Assembly (NCBI GenBank): GCA_037190845.1
Contig: JBBCJI010000022.1
Coordinates: 30,100-94,099 of the forward strand
Direction of reading: 5' to 3'
DNA length: 64,000 bases
From: JBEBVQ01 sp037190845
Lineage (GTDB): Bacteria > Bacteroidota > Bacteroidia > Chitinophagales > Chitinophagaceae
Below the pieces are notes generated by a model that searched no databases, had not been told where the DNA came from, and saw nothing but the letters and a program-made list of their open reading frames with translations. Below are positions 44,339 through 52,496 of this stretch, one piece after another (positions within the stretch are counted from its first letter, which is position 1; each line of letters opens with the position of its first letter). A program made the translations under genes and the position numbers.

Positions 44339-46410
44339 GATTGTACCCTGTTTAACGGATGGTAACCGATACCTGCCAATTTAAGGTTTTCCAGATTAAA
44401 TTCGATATGTATCGTCGTACTTTTCCCTTTTACGGACGTTATGGAAAGATATCCCTGCAGCACCTGCACCCGGAAGCGGAGGTTCTGGAGGCCAAACCCG
44501 TTATGCTCCTCTTCTGTATCAAAGCCGATGCCGTTGTCTTCCACCATAATACTTAATATGCCCTCGTGCTCCACGACCTGTATCTCGCCCCGTGTAGCCT
44601 GTGCATGTTTTATAATATTCTGTACCAGTTCCTGGATAATGCGGTATAACATCAATTCCACTGCTTTGGTTATGGGCTCGGACAGATTGTAAAACCGGAT
44701 GTCTATATGCAATTGCCCTGTGGCATTAATGCTTTCGCAATAAGTTTCCAGCGCTTTTTGCAGATTATGCCGGATGAGGATGTCCGGCATGAGATTGTGC
44801 GCGGTCTTGCGTACTTCTTCACTGGTATCCTCAAGCATATGTATCGCTTTGTTGAAATGTGCCGCAGGGGAGAGCGCGGGATAATCTTTCTTCATGGTGC
44901 TCAGGTACATTTTTACGGTAGCCAGCATCCCCCCGATACCATCATGCAGCTCACGTGCGATCCGCAGCCGTTCTTTTTCTTCCCCGTTCATCATGGCTTT
45001 AAGCTGACCTATTTCCTGCGCTTTTAATAATAATTCCTGCTTTTGCTGAAGGATATCCTGCTCCTGCTGCAGGATCCGGATCTGCCTTGTCTGCAGCTTC
45101 TGTCTTTGACGGTAATTATGGTAAACCCCCGTGAATATGATAACGAGCAACACTGATCCGCTTATGGCACCGCCAATCCAGATATTTTTTTTCTCAAGTT
45201 TTTTTTCCTGCCGGGCAATGAGCAGTTGTTTCCGGATAATCTCTTTGTCTTTATTGGCAGTCCGGTATTTTATTTCAAGCTGATTTACATTGTTGGTTAT
45301 TTCCCGGCCGGATATACTATCCTTTAGCTCTGTATATGCCTGCATGTGTTTATATGCCTGTGGATATTGTTTTTTTGCCGCATAGAGCGCGGCCAGCGTT
45401 TTATTCGTAGCGATCAGGTCATTGGCCAGCTTCAGCTCCCGGGCCCTGTTCATGGCTGAAAGCAAAAAATGTTCGGCCTCTTCGTATCGGTGCAGTCGGT
45501 AGTAGACTTCGCCGAGCAGCGCTGTTGAGGCTCCGGTGTATAACGGGTTGATTGCTTTGCCCAGAGAACGGGATTCCAGCAAAAAACCTAAGGCCTGTCC
45601 GGGCTTGTCCATAGCAAGGTAAAGTTCTCCCAGATTGGTAAGCGCTGCTATCTCCAATACGGGCAGCCCGTATTTACGCCCTATATGGAGGCCTTCCTGG
45701 AAATAAATACGGCTTGTATCCCATTTTTTCTGATGATGATAACACAGTCCTTTATTGATCAGGATAGATCCCAGCACTTCGTGATTTTGCTGCTGCCGGG
45801 CTATTTCCTCCGCTTTATTTAAATAAGGAAGCGCCTGATTGAACCGTTTCAGATCAATCAGCATCGTGGCAAAATTGTTGCATACCTGTGATCTGGTAGT
45901 TCCGGGTGGAAACTGCTCTGTAAGCCACATAGCATAATAATACAGACGCGAGGCCTGTTCATACCTGCCCATATTCTGATATAAAATACCAATGTCGCTG
46001 TAGGCAATGGCCATGTACATATGCTGTCTATCCAGATAATAACAATATGGAATTGCTTCCGCAAGCAGCTGAATACCTTTTTCATACAATCCTTTTTTTG
46101 CATACAGGTTACCCAGCCGGAATAAGGAGGCCACAATACCGTGATAATACAGCGTTTTACGACTTTGAGATAATGTATACCGGAAAATGGACAAGGCGCT
46201 GTCCGGGAACGTGGCCTGTATTCTTGTTCCCAGCACGATAAGGTCCCGTATGGACCCGGTATCTTCCGGTTCAGGCGTCAGCCGGAGTATTCCATCTTCC
46301 TGATCGTGAATAACCTGCTGCGGCCATACAACAGCCGGCGAACCTGTCAGCAGGATATAAACAGCAAGGACCCGGATAATAAATTTTATGTGTATCCTAC
46401 CTGCTTCCAT
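44335..46410 (-). CDS. TPR-containing sensor histidine kinase (module 3)
   Basis: A 691-residue kinase starting at 46410 (MEAGRIHIKFIIRVLAVYIL, signal peptide to VWPQQ). TPR-like helices fill residues 60-390 (GIQLLAEAIPYCYYLDRQ, ALPYLNKAEEIARQQ and others). A membrane helix lies at IWIGGAISGSVLLVIIFTGV, followed by a Gln-rich coiled coil (LQQEQDILQQKQELLLK). The HisKA_3 core is intact: EEKERLRIARELHDGIGGML, IQELVQNIIKHAQAT, VEDNGIGFD and NGFGLQNLRFRV. From the H box on it is very similar to the module 2 kinase, while the sensor part is more divergent, as expected for duplicated modules that have taken on different signals. Confidence 0.94.
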   Translation of the reverse strand: MEAGRIHIKFIIRVLAVYILLTGSPAVVWPQQVIHDQEDGILRLTPEPEDTGSIRDLIVLGTRIQATFPDSALSIFRYTLSQSRKTLYYHGIVASLFRLGNLYAKKGLYEKGIQLLAEAIPYCYYLDRQHMYMAIAYSDIGILYQNMGRYEQASRLYYYAMWLTEQFPPGTTRSQVCNNFATMLIDLKRFNQALPYLNKAEEIARQQQNHEVLGSILINKGLCYHHQKKWDTSRIYFQEGLHIGRKYGLPVLEIAALTNLGELYLAMDKPGQALGFLLESRSLGKAINPLYTGASTALLGEVYYRLHRYEEAEHFLLSAMNRARELKLANDLIATNKTLAALYAAKKQYPQAYKHMQAYTELKDSISGREITNNVNQLEIKYRTANKDKEIIRKQLLIARQEKKLEKKNIWIGGAISGSVLLVIIFTGVYHNYRQRQKLQTRQIRILQQEQDILQQKQELLLKAQEIGQLKAMMNGEEKERLRIARELHDGIGGMLATVKMYLSTMKKDYPALSPAAHFNKAIHMLEDTSEEVRKTAHNLMPDILIRHNLQKALETYCESINATGQLHIDIRFYNLSEPITKAVELMLYRIIQELVQNIIKHAQATRGEIQVVEHEGILSIMVEDNGIGFDTEEEHNGFGLQNLRFRVQVLQGYLSITSVKGKSTTIHIEFNLENLKLAGIGYHPLNRVQS

Positions 46411-46480
46411 GCCTCGCTATCCTCATTTCTGTAAAAATACAGAATTAAACTACACAGCTTTTTGCATTATAAAAATAATT

Positions 46481-46527
46481 ACACATCTAAAGAGGTTTAT
46501 TTCCGGGCTGGAAATGGAACAATTTTA
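46481..46527 (+). promoter_or_regulatory. Variant of the shared upstream element, gene 46591
   Basis: ACACATCTAAAG (46481-46492) matches ATGCACCTAAAG at nine of twelve positions. Exactly 27 bases later lies CAATTTTA (46520-46527), close to the CAACTTTG seen before 37841. This is weaker evidence than the other two copies. Confidence 0.35.
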
Positions 46528-46590
46528 TTGCCGCATAAATATACGGTTTGTATATGTGGCACTATTTTCTAAAACATTAAATCGCCTGTT

Positions 46591-48471
46591 ATGAAAAGAA
46601 GAATTTTTATGTTGACGACAATCTGTTGCTGTAGCTTTACCGGCCTCCATGCACAGTGGGATATCAAGGAGAATAATGTCTGGGCATTCGGGAGTGGATC
46701 GGGGCTGGATTTCAACACCTCCAGCCCCCCGGCATTGTTCCAGACTGCTGTGACCAACCAGGAGGGTTACGCTTCTGTCTGTGATACCTCCGGCCAGCTT
46801 TTGTTTTATACACAAGGACGGGAAGTCTGGAACAGGAACCACCAGATGATGCCCAACGGTTCTGACCTGTTTCCGATACTATCGACCAGGCTGGCGCCAT
46901 ATAGCGGTCCGCAGGGTGCGCTGATCGTACCTGTGATCGGTACTACGGACCGGTATTATGTGTTTTCCCTGGAAGCGACCAGCAACCACCGGTTTCAGGC
47001 CAACGGCGATTCTGCGGTGAGCAGATTATGGTATTCTGTTGTTGATATGTCGCTGAACGGAGGGCTGGGAGATGTGGACCCGGCCGGCAAGACGACCCTG
47101 ATAGACTCGGCATTATCCGGCAATATGATTGCTGTACGGGGAGACGCATGTAATACCATATGGGTATTGGTGCATCATACTCAGGACCCCGTTTTTAAGG
47201 CGTACCGCATTACGGCAACCGGTATTGATCCCCAGCCTGTTGTGTCTTCGACGGCCAGGCTTATTGCTCATGAGCAGGCTTACCGGGAAAGTAATATGCG
47301 CATATCTCCCGACAACCGGACACTGGCGCGGTGCAGCAGAGGTATAGGTATCAATGGGATCGGACTGGAATTGTATGATTTTGACCCTGCAACAGGTGTC
47401 GTGTCCAATGCCAGGCTTATAGACGAACGCCTGGGAACAACAGTCGCTTTTTCGCCGGACGGTTCAAAATTATATGCCGTGGGATTGCATTGGCCAGGCC
47501 CATACTATGCGTTATTTCAATTTGATGTATCCCTGACTAATACATCAGACATCAGGGATTCGAGAATAACAATTGATTCTCCTTCCCAATGGCTGGACCT
47601 CCGGCTGGCGCCGGATGGAAAGATCTATCACATCTGTCATGATGGTACGCCTATGGTTGGCAGACAGATCAATTGTATTAATGACCCCAATCAGTCGGGA
47701 CTTGCCTGTAATTATACCAAGAATGTCATCCAGTTTCCCACTACCGGTCTGCCTATGATGACTCAGCGATTCCCCAACGAATATGTACGGGCAATGGCTG
47801 CACAGGATACCATCGCCATAAAATCCCTGGATACCGTTGTCTGTCCGGATGCGGCACAGATTGCGCTCGAGGCTCCACCCGGCTATACCCATTATGACTG
47901 GAACGACGGCGCCACCAGCGCCAACCGTACGGTTACGCAGCCGGGTACCTACTGGGTACAAAGCTATAATCTTTGTGATCTCCGGATCGATACCTTTGTG
48001 GTGGGGCACCGCAGCATAGTTCCTGCCGTGATTACGGCCAATGGCTATATGCTGACCACCACCCATCCCTACAGCACGTACCAGTGGTACCGGGGAGGAA
48101 CACGGATAGACGGCGCCACAAACGCTACCTATACGGTCATCATGAACGGAAATTATACAGTTAAGGTAACCGACAATAATGGATGTACCGATTCATCCGC
48201 TGTATACCCGGTAACAAATGTCTCTGTACATGAATTGCAACGGGCGGGGAATGCCGTTTATATTTATCCCAACCCGGCGCGTACTATGGTGCATATAGCT
48301 GCTTCCGTACCCGTTCACGTATCGGTAAGCAGCCTGGACGGAAAGGTCTTGCTGCAGCAGCACAATGCGAAAGATATAGACATCGCCATGTTGCCGCCAG
48401 GCGTTTATCTGCTTACTGTTGTGGATGAGCACGGACGTCTCCGGCAGATGGAAAAATTGATAAAAGAATAA
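46591..48471 (+). CDS. Surface protein with gliding-type N-domain and T9SS type A tail
   Basis: A 626-residue exported protein with signal peptide MKRRIFMLTTICCCSFTGLH cut after AQ. The N-domain (about 25-400) reads NVWAFGSGSGLDFNTSSPPA, SVCDTSGQLLFYTQGREVW and YDFDPATGVVSNARL, homologous to that of the 37841 protein. Unlike that protein it has no PKD and ends in a type A tail (VYIYPNPARTMVHIAASVPV ... LPPGVYLLTVVD ... MEKLIKE) after an Ig-like stretch. It diverges from the module 3 kinase. The two paralogous modules therefore use different sorting signals on the same N-domain. Confidence 0.87.
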   Translation: MKRRIFMLTTICCCSFTGLHAQWDIKENNVWAFGSGSGLDFNTSSPPALFQTAVTNQEGYASVCDTSGQLLFYTQGREVWNRNHQMMPNGSDLFPILSTRLAPYSGPQGALIVPVIGTTDRYYVFSLEATSNHRFQANGDSAVSRLWYSVVDMSLNGGLGDVDPAGKTTLIDSALSGNMIAVRGDACNTIWVLVHHTQDPVFKAYRITATGIDPQPVVSSTARLIAHEQAYRESNMRISPDNRTLARCSRGIGINGIGLELYDFDPATGVVSNARLIDERLGTTVAFSPDGSKLYAVGLHWPGPYYALFQFDVSLTNTSDIRDSRITIDSPSQWLDLRLAPDGKIYHICHDGTPMVGRQINCINDPNQSGLACNYTKNVIQFPTTGLPMMTQRFPNEYVRAMAAQDTIAIKSLDTVVCPDAAQIALEAPPGYTHYDWNDGATSANRTVTQPGTYWVQSYNLCDLRIDTFVVGHRSIVPAVITANGYMLTTTHPYSTYQWYRGGTRIDGATNATYTVIMNGNYTVKVTDNNGCTDSSAVYPVTNVSVHELQRAGNAVYIYPNPARTMVHIAASVPVHVSVSSLDGKVLLQQHNAKDIDIAMLPPGVYLLTVVDEHGRLRQMEKLIKE

Positions 48472-48505
48472 GGATATATAGGTACTCTTACCTAAATTTT
48501 ATTAT

Positions 48506-48550
48506 AAAATACTGCTGATGTAGCTTTTTTTGCTTTATCAGCAGTATTTT
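48506..48550. terminator. Hairpin after 46591 gene, repeated by a promoter-like half
   Basis: AAAATACTGCTGATGTAGC (48506-48524) pairs with 48532-48550 except for two bases, around a seven-T loop. The right half is echoed at 48600-48621 (TTATCGGCAGTATTTTTG), and both copies contain TATTTTTG, a perfect -7 box. It may combine termination with promoters for the next gene. Confidence 0.5.
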
Positions 48551-48613
48551 TGCGTAGAAGGTGCTAAAAGAAAAAAACAGTAAATCCCTCATTTTTTTTA
48601 GCATTATCGGCAG

Positions 48614-48621
48614 TATTTTTG
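48614..48621 (+). promoter_or_regulatory. -7 box candidate for gene 48668
   Basis: TATTTTTG matches TAnnTTTG and gives a leader of about 40 bases. No -33 TTG at proper spacing; an upstream copy of the same box lies at 48545-48552. Confidence 0.4.
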
Positions 48622-48667
48622 TACATAGTATAGTCTTAAATTTAAACTTAACATAATAAAAAACCCT

Positions 48668-49999
48668 ATGTTTCTCCGATTTTCTTTATTAGAATTTTTT
48701 ACCAAATTATTTTGTGCTGGTATTTTTACCTGCGCCGTTACAAATGTTTCCGGCCAGACAATACAGAATGGTGATGGTAGTTCCCTGAAACAATTCTGGT
48801 GTAATGATGACACACTTCACCATATTATCGGAGAGCCGGCAGGAGGTAGCTTTAGCGGATGTGGGGTCATAGAAATTAATGGCCAATGGTATTTCAATCC
48901 TGTGGTCGCGACAAGCGGGACAGATGGGGTATATAATTGCATGCTCACATATACACCTCTGCAGGGAGATCCGGTATCAAAAAGAATTGATGTGTTTAAA
49001 CATACCATTAACTTCCTTGAGGATAGCATTATTACCTGTGATGGTAGTTTTTATTTGTTAGTAACAGCAGTATTACCTGTTGGTGCAGATAACTGGAACT
49101 GGTCTCCGGGTGCTGCTTTGGATGATTCTACCCAAAAAGGTACGGGAGGAGTAACTTACGAAGATGCATACTATGTGTATCGTATAACCAATGGAAGTAA
49201 TGGATGTACAACCACGGATACTGTTTATGTATATTATGAAGGGGTAAGGGCAGAAGCATCAGCTTCTAAGGATACGATTTGTGTGCATGAAGTTGTCGAT
49301 TTTTCCGCTGATTTCCAGGATGCAACTTATGGATACACCTGGAACTCCGGAGATGGAGTGGCAGGGTCAGGGACCGCCTGGCAACATGCTTATATCCAGG
49401 ATGGGATTTATGATGCAACACTTATTGTTAATAATGAGCATTGTAAGGATACAGCTATCATACCGATTGTGGTACGGGGCTTTGATATTGAACTGAGTGC
49501 CAGTACATTACTGGCAGACCGTGGTACGCCGCTTACACTGCAAACCGCTTCAGGGGAGTCATACCGTGTTACAGCGTGGTATCCCAACGAACTGTTTAGT
49601 GACCAGTCTGCTTATAATCAGCAGACTTTGGCAGATACTACCCGTACCTATACGGTAGTGGGAGAATCCGCTTATGGTTGCATTGACAGCGCAGAAGTAA
49701 CTGTAGAGGTGAATCCGCTTGTATTTATACCTTCTTCTTTTTCACCGAATGGAGATGGCAGGAATGATTTCTTCCGTGTGGTGGCCTGGGGCGATCCGAT
49801 CGCTGTAACCCAGTTCCGTGTTTATGACCGCTGGGGACGTGAAGTATGGGCAGCAAACGGTGCTAATGCTCTTACCGGCTGGGATGGTACGCTCAACGGG
49901 GCGCCGGCAGAGATGGGCGTATATTTCTACGTATTTGAAGGTACGCTTCCTTCCGGGGTTACTACCGCGCAGCAGGGAGATGTGACGTTGCTCAGATAA
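48668..49999 (+). CDS. Surface protein with PKD-like domain and T9SS type B tail
   Basis: A 443-residue exported protein starting at 48668 (MFLRFSLLEFFTKLFCAGIF, signal peptide to NVSGQ). It contains short Ig-like modules with Cys pairs, a PKD-like segment (VVDFSADFQDATYGYTWNSG, then QHAYIQDGIYDATLIV), and a C-terminal type B sorting domain: FIPSSFSPNGDGRNDFFRVV ... FRVYDRWGREVW ... GWDGTLNGAPAEMGVYFYVF ... QGDVTLLR. It is the second cargo gene of module 3. Its role is unknown; adhesion or matrix function is typical of such proteins. Confidence 0.87.
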   Translation: MFLRFSLLEFFTKLFCAGIFTCAVTNVSGQTIQNGDGSSLKQFWCNDDTLHHIIGEPAGGSFSGCGVIEINGQWYFNPVVATSGTDGVYNCMLTYTPLQGDPVSKRIDVFKHTINFLEDSIITCDGSFYLLVTAVLPVGADNWNWSPGAALDDSTQKGTGGVTYEDAYYVYRITNGSNGCTTTDTVYVYYEGVRAEASASKDTICVHEVVDFSADFQDATYGYTWNSGDGVAGSGTAWQHAYIQDGIYDATLIVNNEHCKDTAIIPIVVRGFDIELSASTLLADRGTPLTLQTASGESYRVTAWYPNELFSDQSAYNQQTLADTTRTYTVVGESAYGCIDSAEVTVEVNPLVFIPSSFSPNGDGRNDFFRVVAWGDPIAVTQFRVYDRWGREVWAANGANALTGWDGTLNGAPAEMGVYFYVFEGTLPSGVTTAQQGDVTLLR

Positions 50000-50154
50000 T
50001 AAACCTGAGTTCAGGATAAAAGGGCGAATTACTATATTTGTTTTGAGGTGAAAATAACCTGAGACAGAACTTCGATTATCTGCAAAATTTGAGTATGTTA
50101 ACCGAAGGTTTGTAGCGGGCGTAAATAAACCACACACATTAAAAAATAATAGTA

Positions 50155-51321
50155 TTGCACCTCCTAATAGTTACACTTCACATCTTTGTCATTTTTAATC
50201 AAGGTTTAATGGCATTGATATTGTGGATAAGAAAAAACAATACGCTCGCCAATAAAATCATCGGGTTAATTATTTTTATCCCGGTAGTTGCATTCACCAG
50301 CAACCTGCTGATTTACCTTGAGATAATATATCCTGTATTTATCCTGATATATTTAAATGTTGCTGTCGGTTTACTTTTTGGTCCTGCACTGTTATATTAT
50401 TTCAATTTAATGATAGGAAAAAAAATAAAGCTGAAGTGGAAACACCTTCTTCATTTAATACCATCATTTGTTGCAGTGGTTGTTTCGCTTCCGCTTTTAT
50501 TTTTAAATCAGGAGGAAAAAACCGAACTGTTAACCCTTGTTAAGGCGGGAACGGATGACACTACCAATATATTAGGCCTTGCTCTTTTGCTTCATATTCT
50601 TTCTTACCTGTTTCTGAGTTGGAACATGCAAAAAAAGCATTATGCCGATGTAAAGTCATTTTTTACAGGTATCGGGCATATTCGGTATCATTGGATACGG
50701 AAATTTATTCTTTGGCTGATGATTTTAAATGTTTTGTTTATTGTCGCATACCTGATCCCCGTAATTTTCTCGCCCGGCTTAATGATGTATGCTGATTTAG
50801 TGGCAACACCTCTTTTAACTTTTTTAATTTATCTTTTTATTCTCATTACTGGTTTTTCTAATCAAGCTATATTTACCGGCACTCAATACGAGGTATATAC
50901 AAAAGAGCTTCTTCCTTTTAATGAATATGTTGAAGAGGCGGATAGCCGCAAAAAATATGTAACCTCATCCTTAAAAGAATCCCAAATAGATGAGCTGCAC
51001 CTGGAATTGCTTACGCATATAACAGAAAGCAAACTATATTTCAGCCCGGATTTGACCATTAAAAAACTTGCTGATAACCTTGGCTTCCAGCAGCATCATC
51101 TTTCACAGGTGATAAACCAAAAGGTTAATATGAACTTCTTTGATTTTATTAACTCATACAGAGTTGAAGAAGCCAAAGAAAAGCTTCAGCATATACAACA
51201 ATGCAACCTTACCATAGAAGGTATAGGAACGGAATGTGGGTTTGGTTCACCTTCAGCTTTTTACAGGGCTTTCAAAAAAAGTACCGGTCTTACCCCCAGC
51301 CAGTACATAAAACAGCTTTAA
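50155..51321 (+). CDS. AraC-family regulator with N-terminal membrane domain
   Basis: A 388-residue membrane-bound regulator. The first 240 residues hold about seven hydrophobic helices (IIGLIIFIPVVAFTSNLLIY, VAVGLLFGPALLYYF and others). The C-terminal AraC/XylS domain has FSPDLTIKKLADNLGFQQHH as first helix-turn-helix and GIGTECGFGSPSAFYRAFKK, then TGLTPSQYIKQL, as the second. I start at TTG 50155 because it completes the first membrane helix; the first ATG at 50209 would cut into it. The gene and its neighbour are clearly AT-richer than the flanking DNA. It probably controls the adjacent T9SS gene at 51453, whose promoter has a dyad upstream of -33. Confidence 0.85.
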   Translation: MHLLIVTLHIFVIFNQGLMALILWIRKNNTLANKIIGLIIFIPVVAFTSNLLIYLEIIYPVFILIYLNVAVGLLFGPALLYYFNLMIGKKIKLKWKHLLHLIPSFVAVVVSLPLLFLNQEEKTELLTLVKAGTDDTTNILGLALLLHILSYLFLSWNMQKKHYADVKSFFTGIGHIRYHWIRKFILWLMILNVLFIVAYLIPVIFSPGLMMYADLVATPLLTFLIYLFILITGFSNQAIFTGTQYEVYTKELLPFNEYVEEADSRKKYVTSSLKESQIDELHLELLTHITESKLYFSPDLTIKKLADNLGFQQHHLSQVINQKVNMNFFDFINSYRVEEAKEKLQHIQQCNLTIEGIGTECGFGSPSAFYRAFKKSTGLTPSQYIKQL

Positions 51322-51344
51322 TCCTTCCGTTTTAGGTAAAATCA

Positions 51345-51368
51345 ACTTTCACTTTAGAAAGTGAAAGT
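51345..51368. promoter_or_regulatory. Perfect dyad upstream of the 51453 promoter
   Basis: ACTTTCACTTT (51345-51355) and its exact complement (51358-51368) flank two bases; further AAAGTG-like half sites follow. It ends 17 bp upstream of the -33 box, an activator position. The AraC-type protein at 50155 is the likely binder. Confidence 0.5.
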
Positions 51369-51385
51369 AAAAGTGCTGTGTTTTA

Positions 51386-51417
51386 TTTGCAGAACCATAC
51401 CCCTCAACATACTTTTG
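51386..51417 (+). promoter_or_regulatory. Consensus promoter of the 51453 gene
   Basis: TTTG (51386-51389), a 20-base spacer and TACTTTTG (51410-51417) match the Bacteroidota promoter consensus fully. The start codon is 35 bp downstream. Confidence 0.75.
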
Positions 51418-51452
51418 CCTAATCAAACAGTTAAACAATAAAAAAAATAATT

Positions 51453-52391
51453 ATGAAAAACAACTACACAAAATCTGTGCTAATGAAAAAGGTATCTTTA
51501 TTCTTTTCAGTAAGCGTTTTTACTATTGCTGTGCATGCACAGCCTGTATTAACATCTGCATCGGCTGCTCCGATTGGAACAAAAACGTACGGATACGATA
51601 TTACGGGAATCTTTACCCATACCGCTGCGGGTCCGGCACAATCATGGGACTATTCATCTGTTGCACATGATGCATCTACTTTTTATTTTATAGATGTGCC
51701 TTATTCAGGGCTCAGTCAGCAAATCAAAGACACATTTCCTGGTGGAAACAATGCGTCTGAACTATATTTTGGTGTAACAAAAACTGCCACAATTGTCGGG
51801 AAATTTGACAACACATATCAGGCTACTTTAGGTCTTGCTTTCACATCGGGCTTTCAGAAATATGCAGTGCCTGATACCTTTTTAATTATTCCTATGAATT
51901 ATCAGGATGCATTTGATAAAAGGGAGTATGACGCTTATGGTACATTAAAAACGCCTTTTGGAACATATAATGATGTTGTCAGAATTAAAGAAGATATTGC
52001 AGCGGATAATAAGTTCAGATATCTCTATTTTCAGTTTGAACCGGTATATAGAATTTTGATGGAATACAAAGTTGAAAAAACCACTCAGGCTATTGACGGA
52101 AAACAATTTTACAATCTTGATTATACAACCAGTAGCATAGAGCAGTCTGCTGATGAGTCAAACTTTCAGATTTACCCAAATCCTTCGGGTGGTGTTTTCC
52201 AAATTAGAAACAATCGGAATGAATTAACCAATGTGGATATTTCTAATGCCCTTGGCGAAAAGATATACTCTTTAAACAACGCTTATTTAAACAATGTATT
52301 GATAGATTTTTCTAATCAACCGAAAGGAATGTATTTTATAACTATTGACACCGGAAAGGAAATTATCACCAATAAAATGGTGATTCAATAA
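51453..52391 (+). CDS. Small secreted protein with T9SS type A tail
   Basis: A 312-residue exported protein, started at 51453; an in-frame ATG at 51483 (MKKVSLFFSVSVFTIAVHAQ) gives a tighter signal peptide and may be the true start. The central part (about 35-230) is beta-rich (GPAQSWDYSSVAHDASTFYF, FGTYNDVVRIKEDIAADN) with no family I recognise. The tail FQIYPNPSGGVFQIRNN ... PKGMYFITIDTGKEIITNKM is a type A sorting signal. Base composition is AT-rich like the AraC-type gene before it. A strong hairpin terminator follows. Confidence 0.8.
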   Translation: MKNNYTKSVLMKKVSLFFSVSVFTIAVHAQPVLTSASAAPIGTKTYGYDITGIFTHTAAGPAQSWDYSSVAHDASTFYFIDVPYSGLSQQIKDTFPGGNNASELYFGVTKTATIVGKFDNTYQATLGLAFTSGFQKYAVPDTFLIIPMNYQDAFDKREYDAYGTLKTPFGTYNDVVRIKEDIAADNKFRYLYFQFEPVYRILMEYKVEKTTQAIDGKQFYNLDYTTSSIEQSADESNFQIYPNPSGGVFQIRNNRNELTNVDISNALGEKIYSLNNAYLNNVLIDFSNQPKGMYFITIDTGKEIITNKMVIQ

Positions 52392-52424
52392 TCAACTAAA
52401 AACAAACTATTATTATCTCATTGT

Positions 52425-52466
52425 AAACGAACGATCCCGGCTCATCAGAGCCGGGATCGTTCGTTT
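52425..52466. terminator. Strong bidirectional terminator
   Basis: A perfect 19-bp stem (52425-52443 with 52448-52466) and a four-base loop ATCA, with A-rich and T-rich outer ends. It separates the converging genes at 51453 and 52497. Confidence 0.9.
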
Positions 52467-52496
52467 TATCAGGTATCAGCTTATATTCTCCATGTA

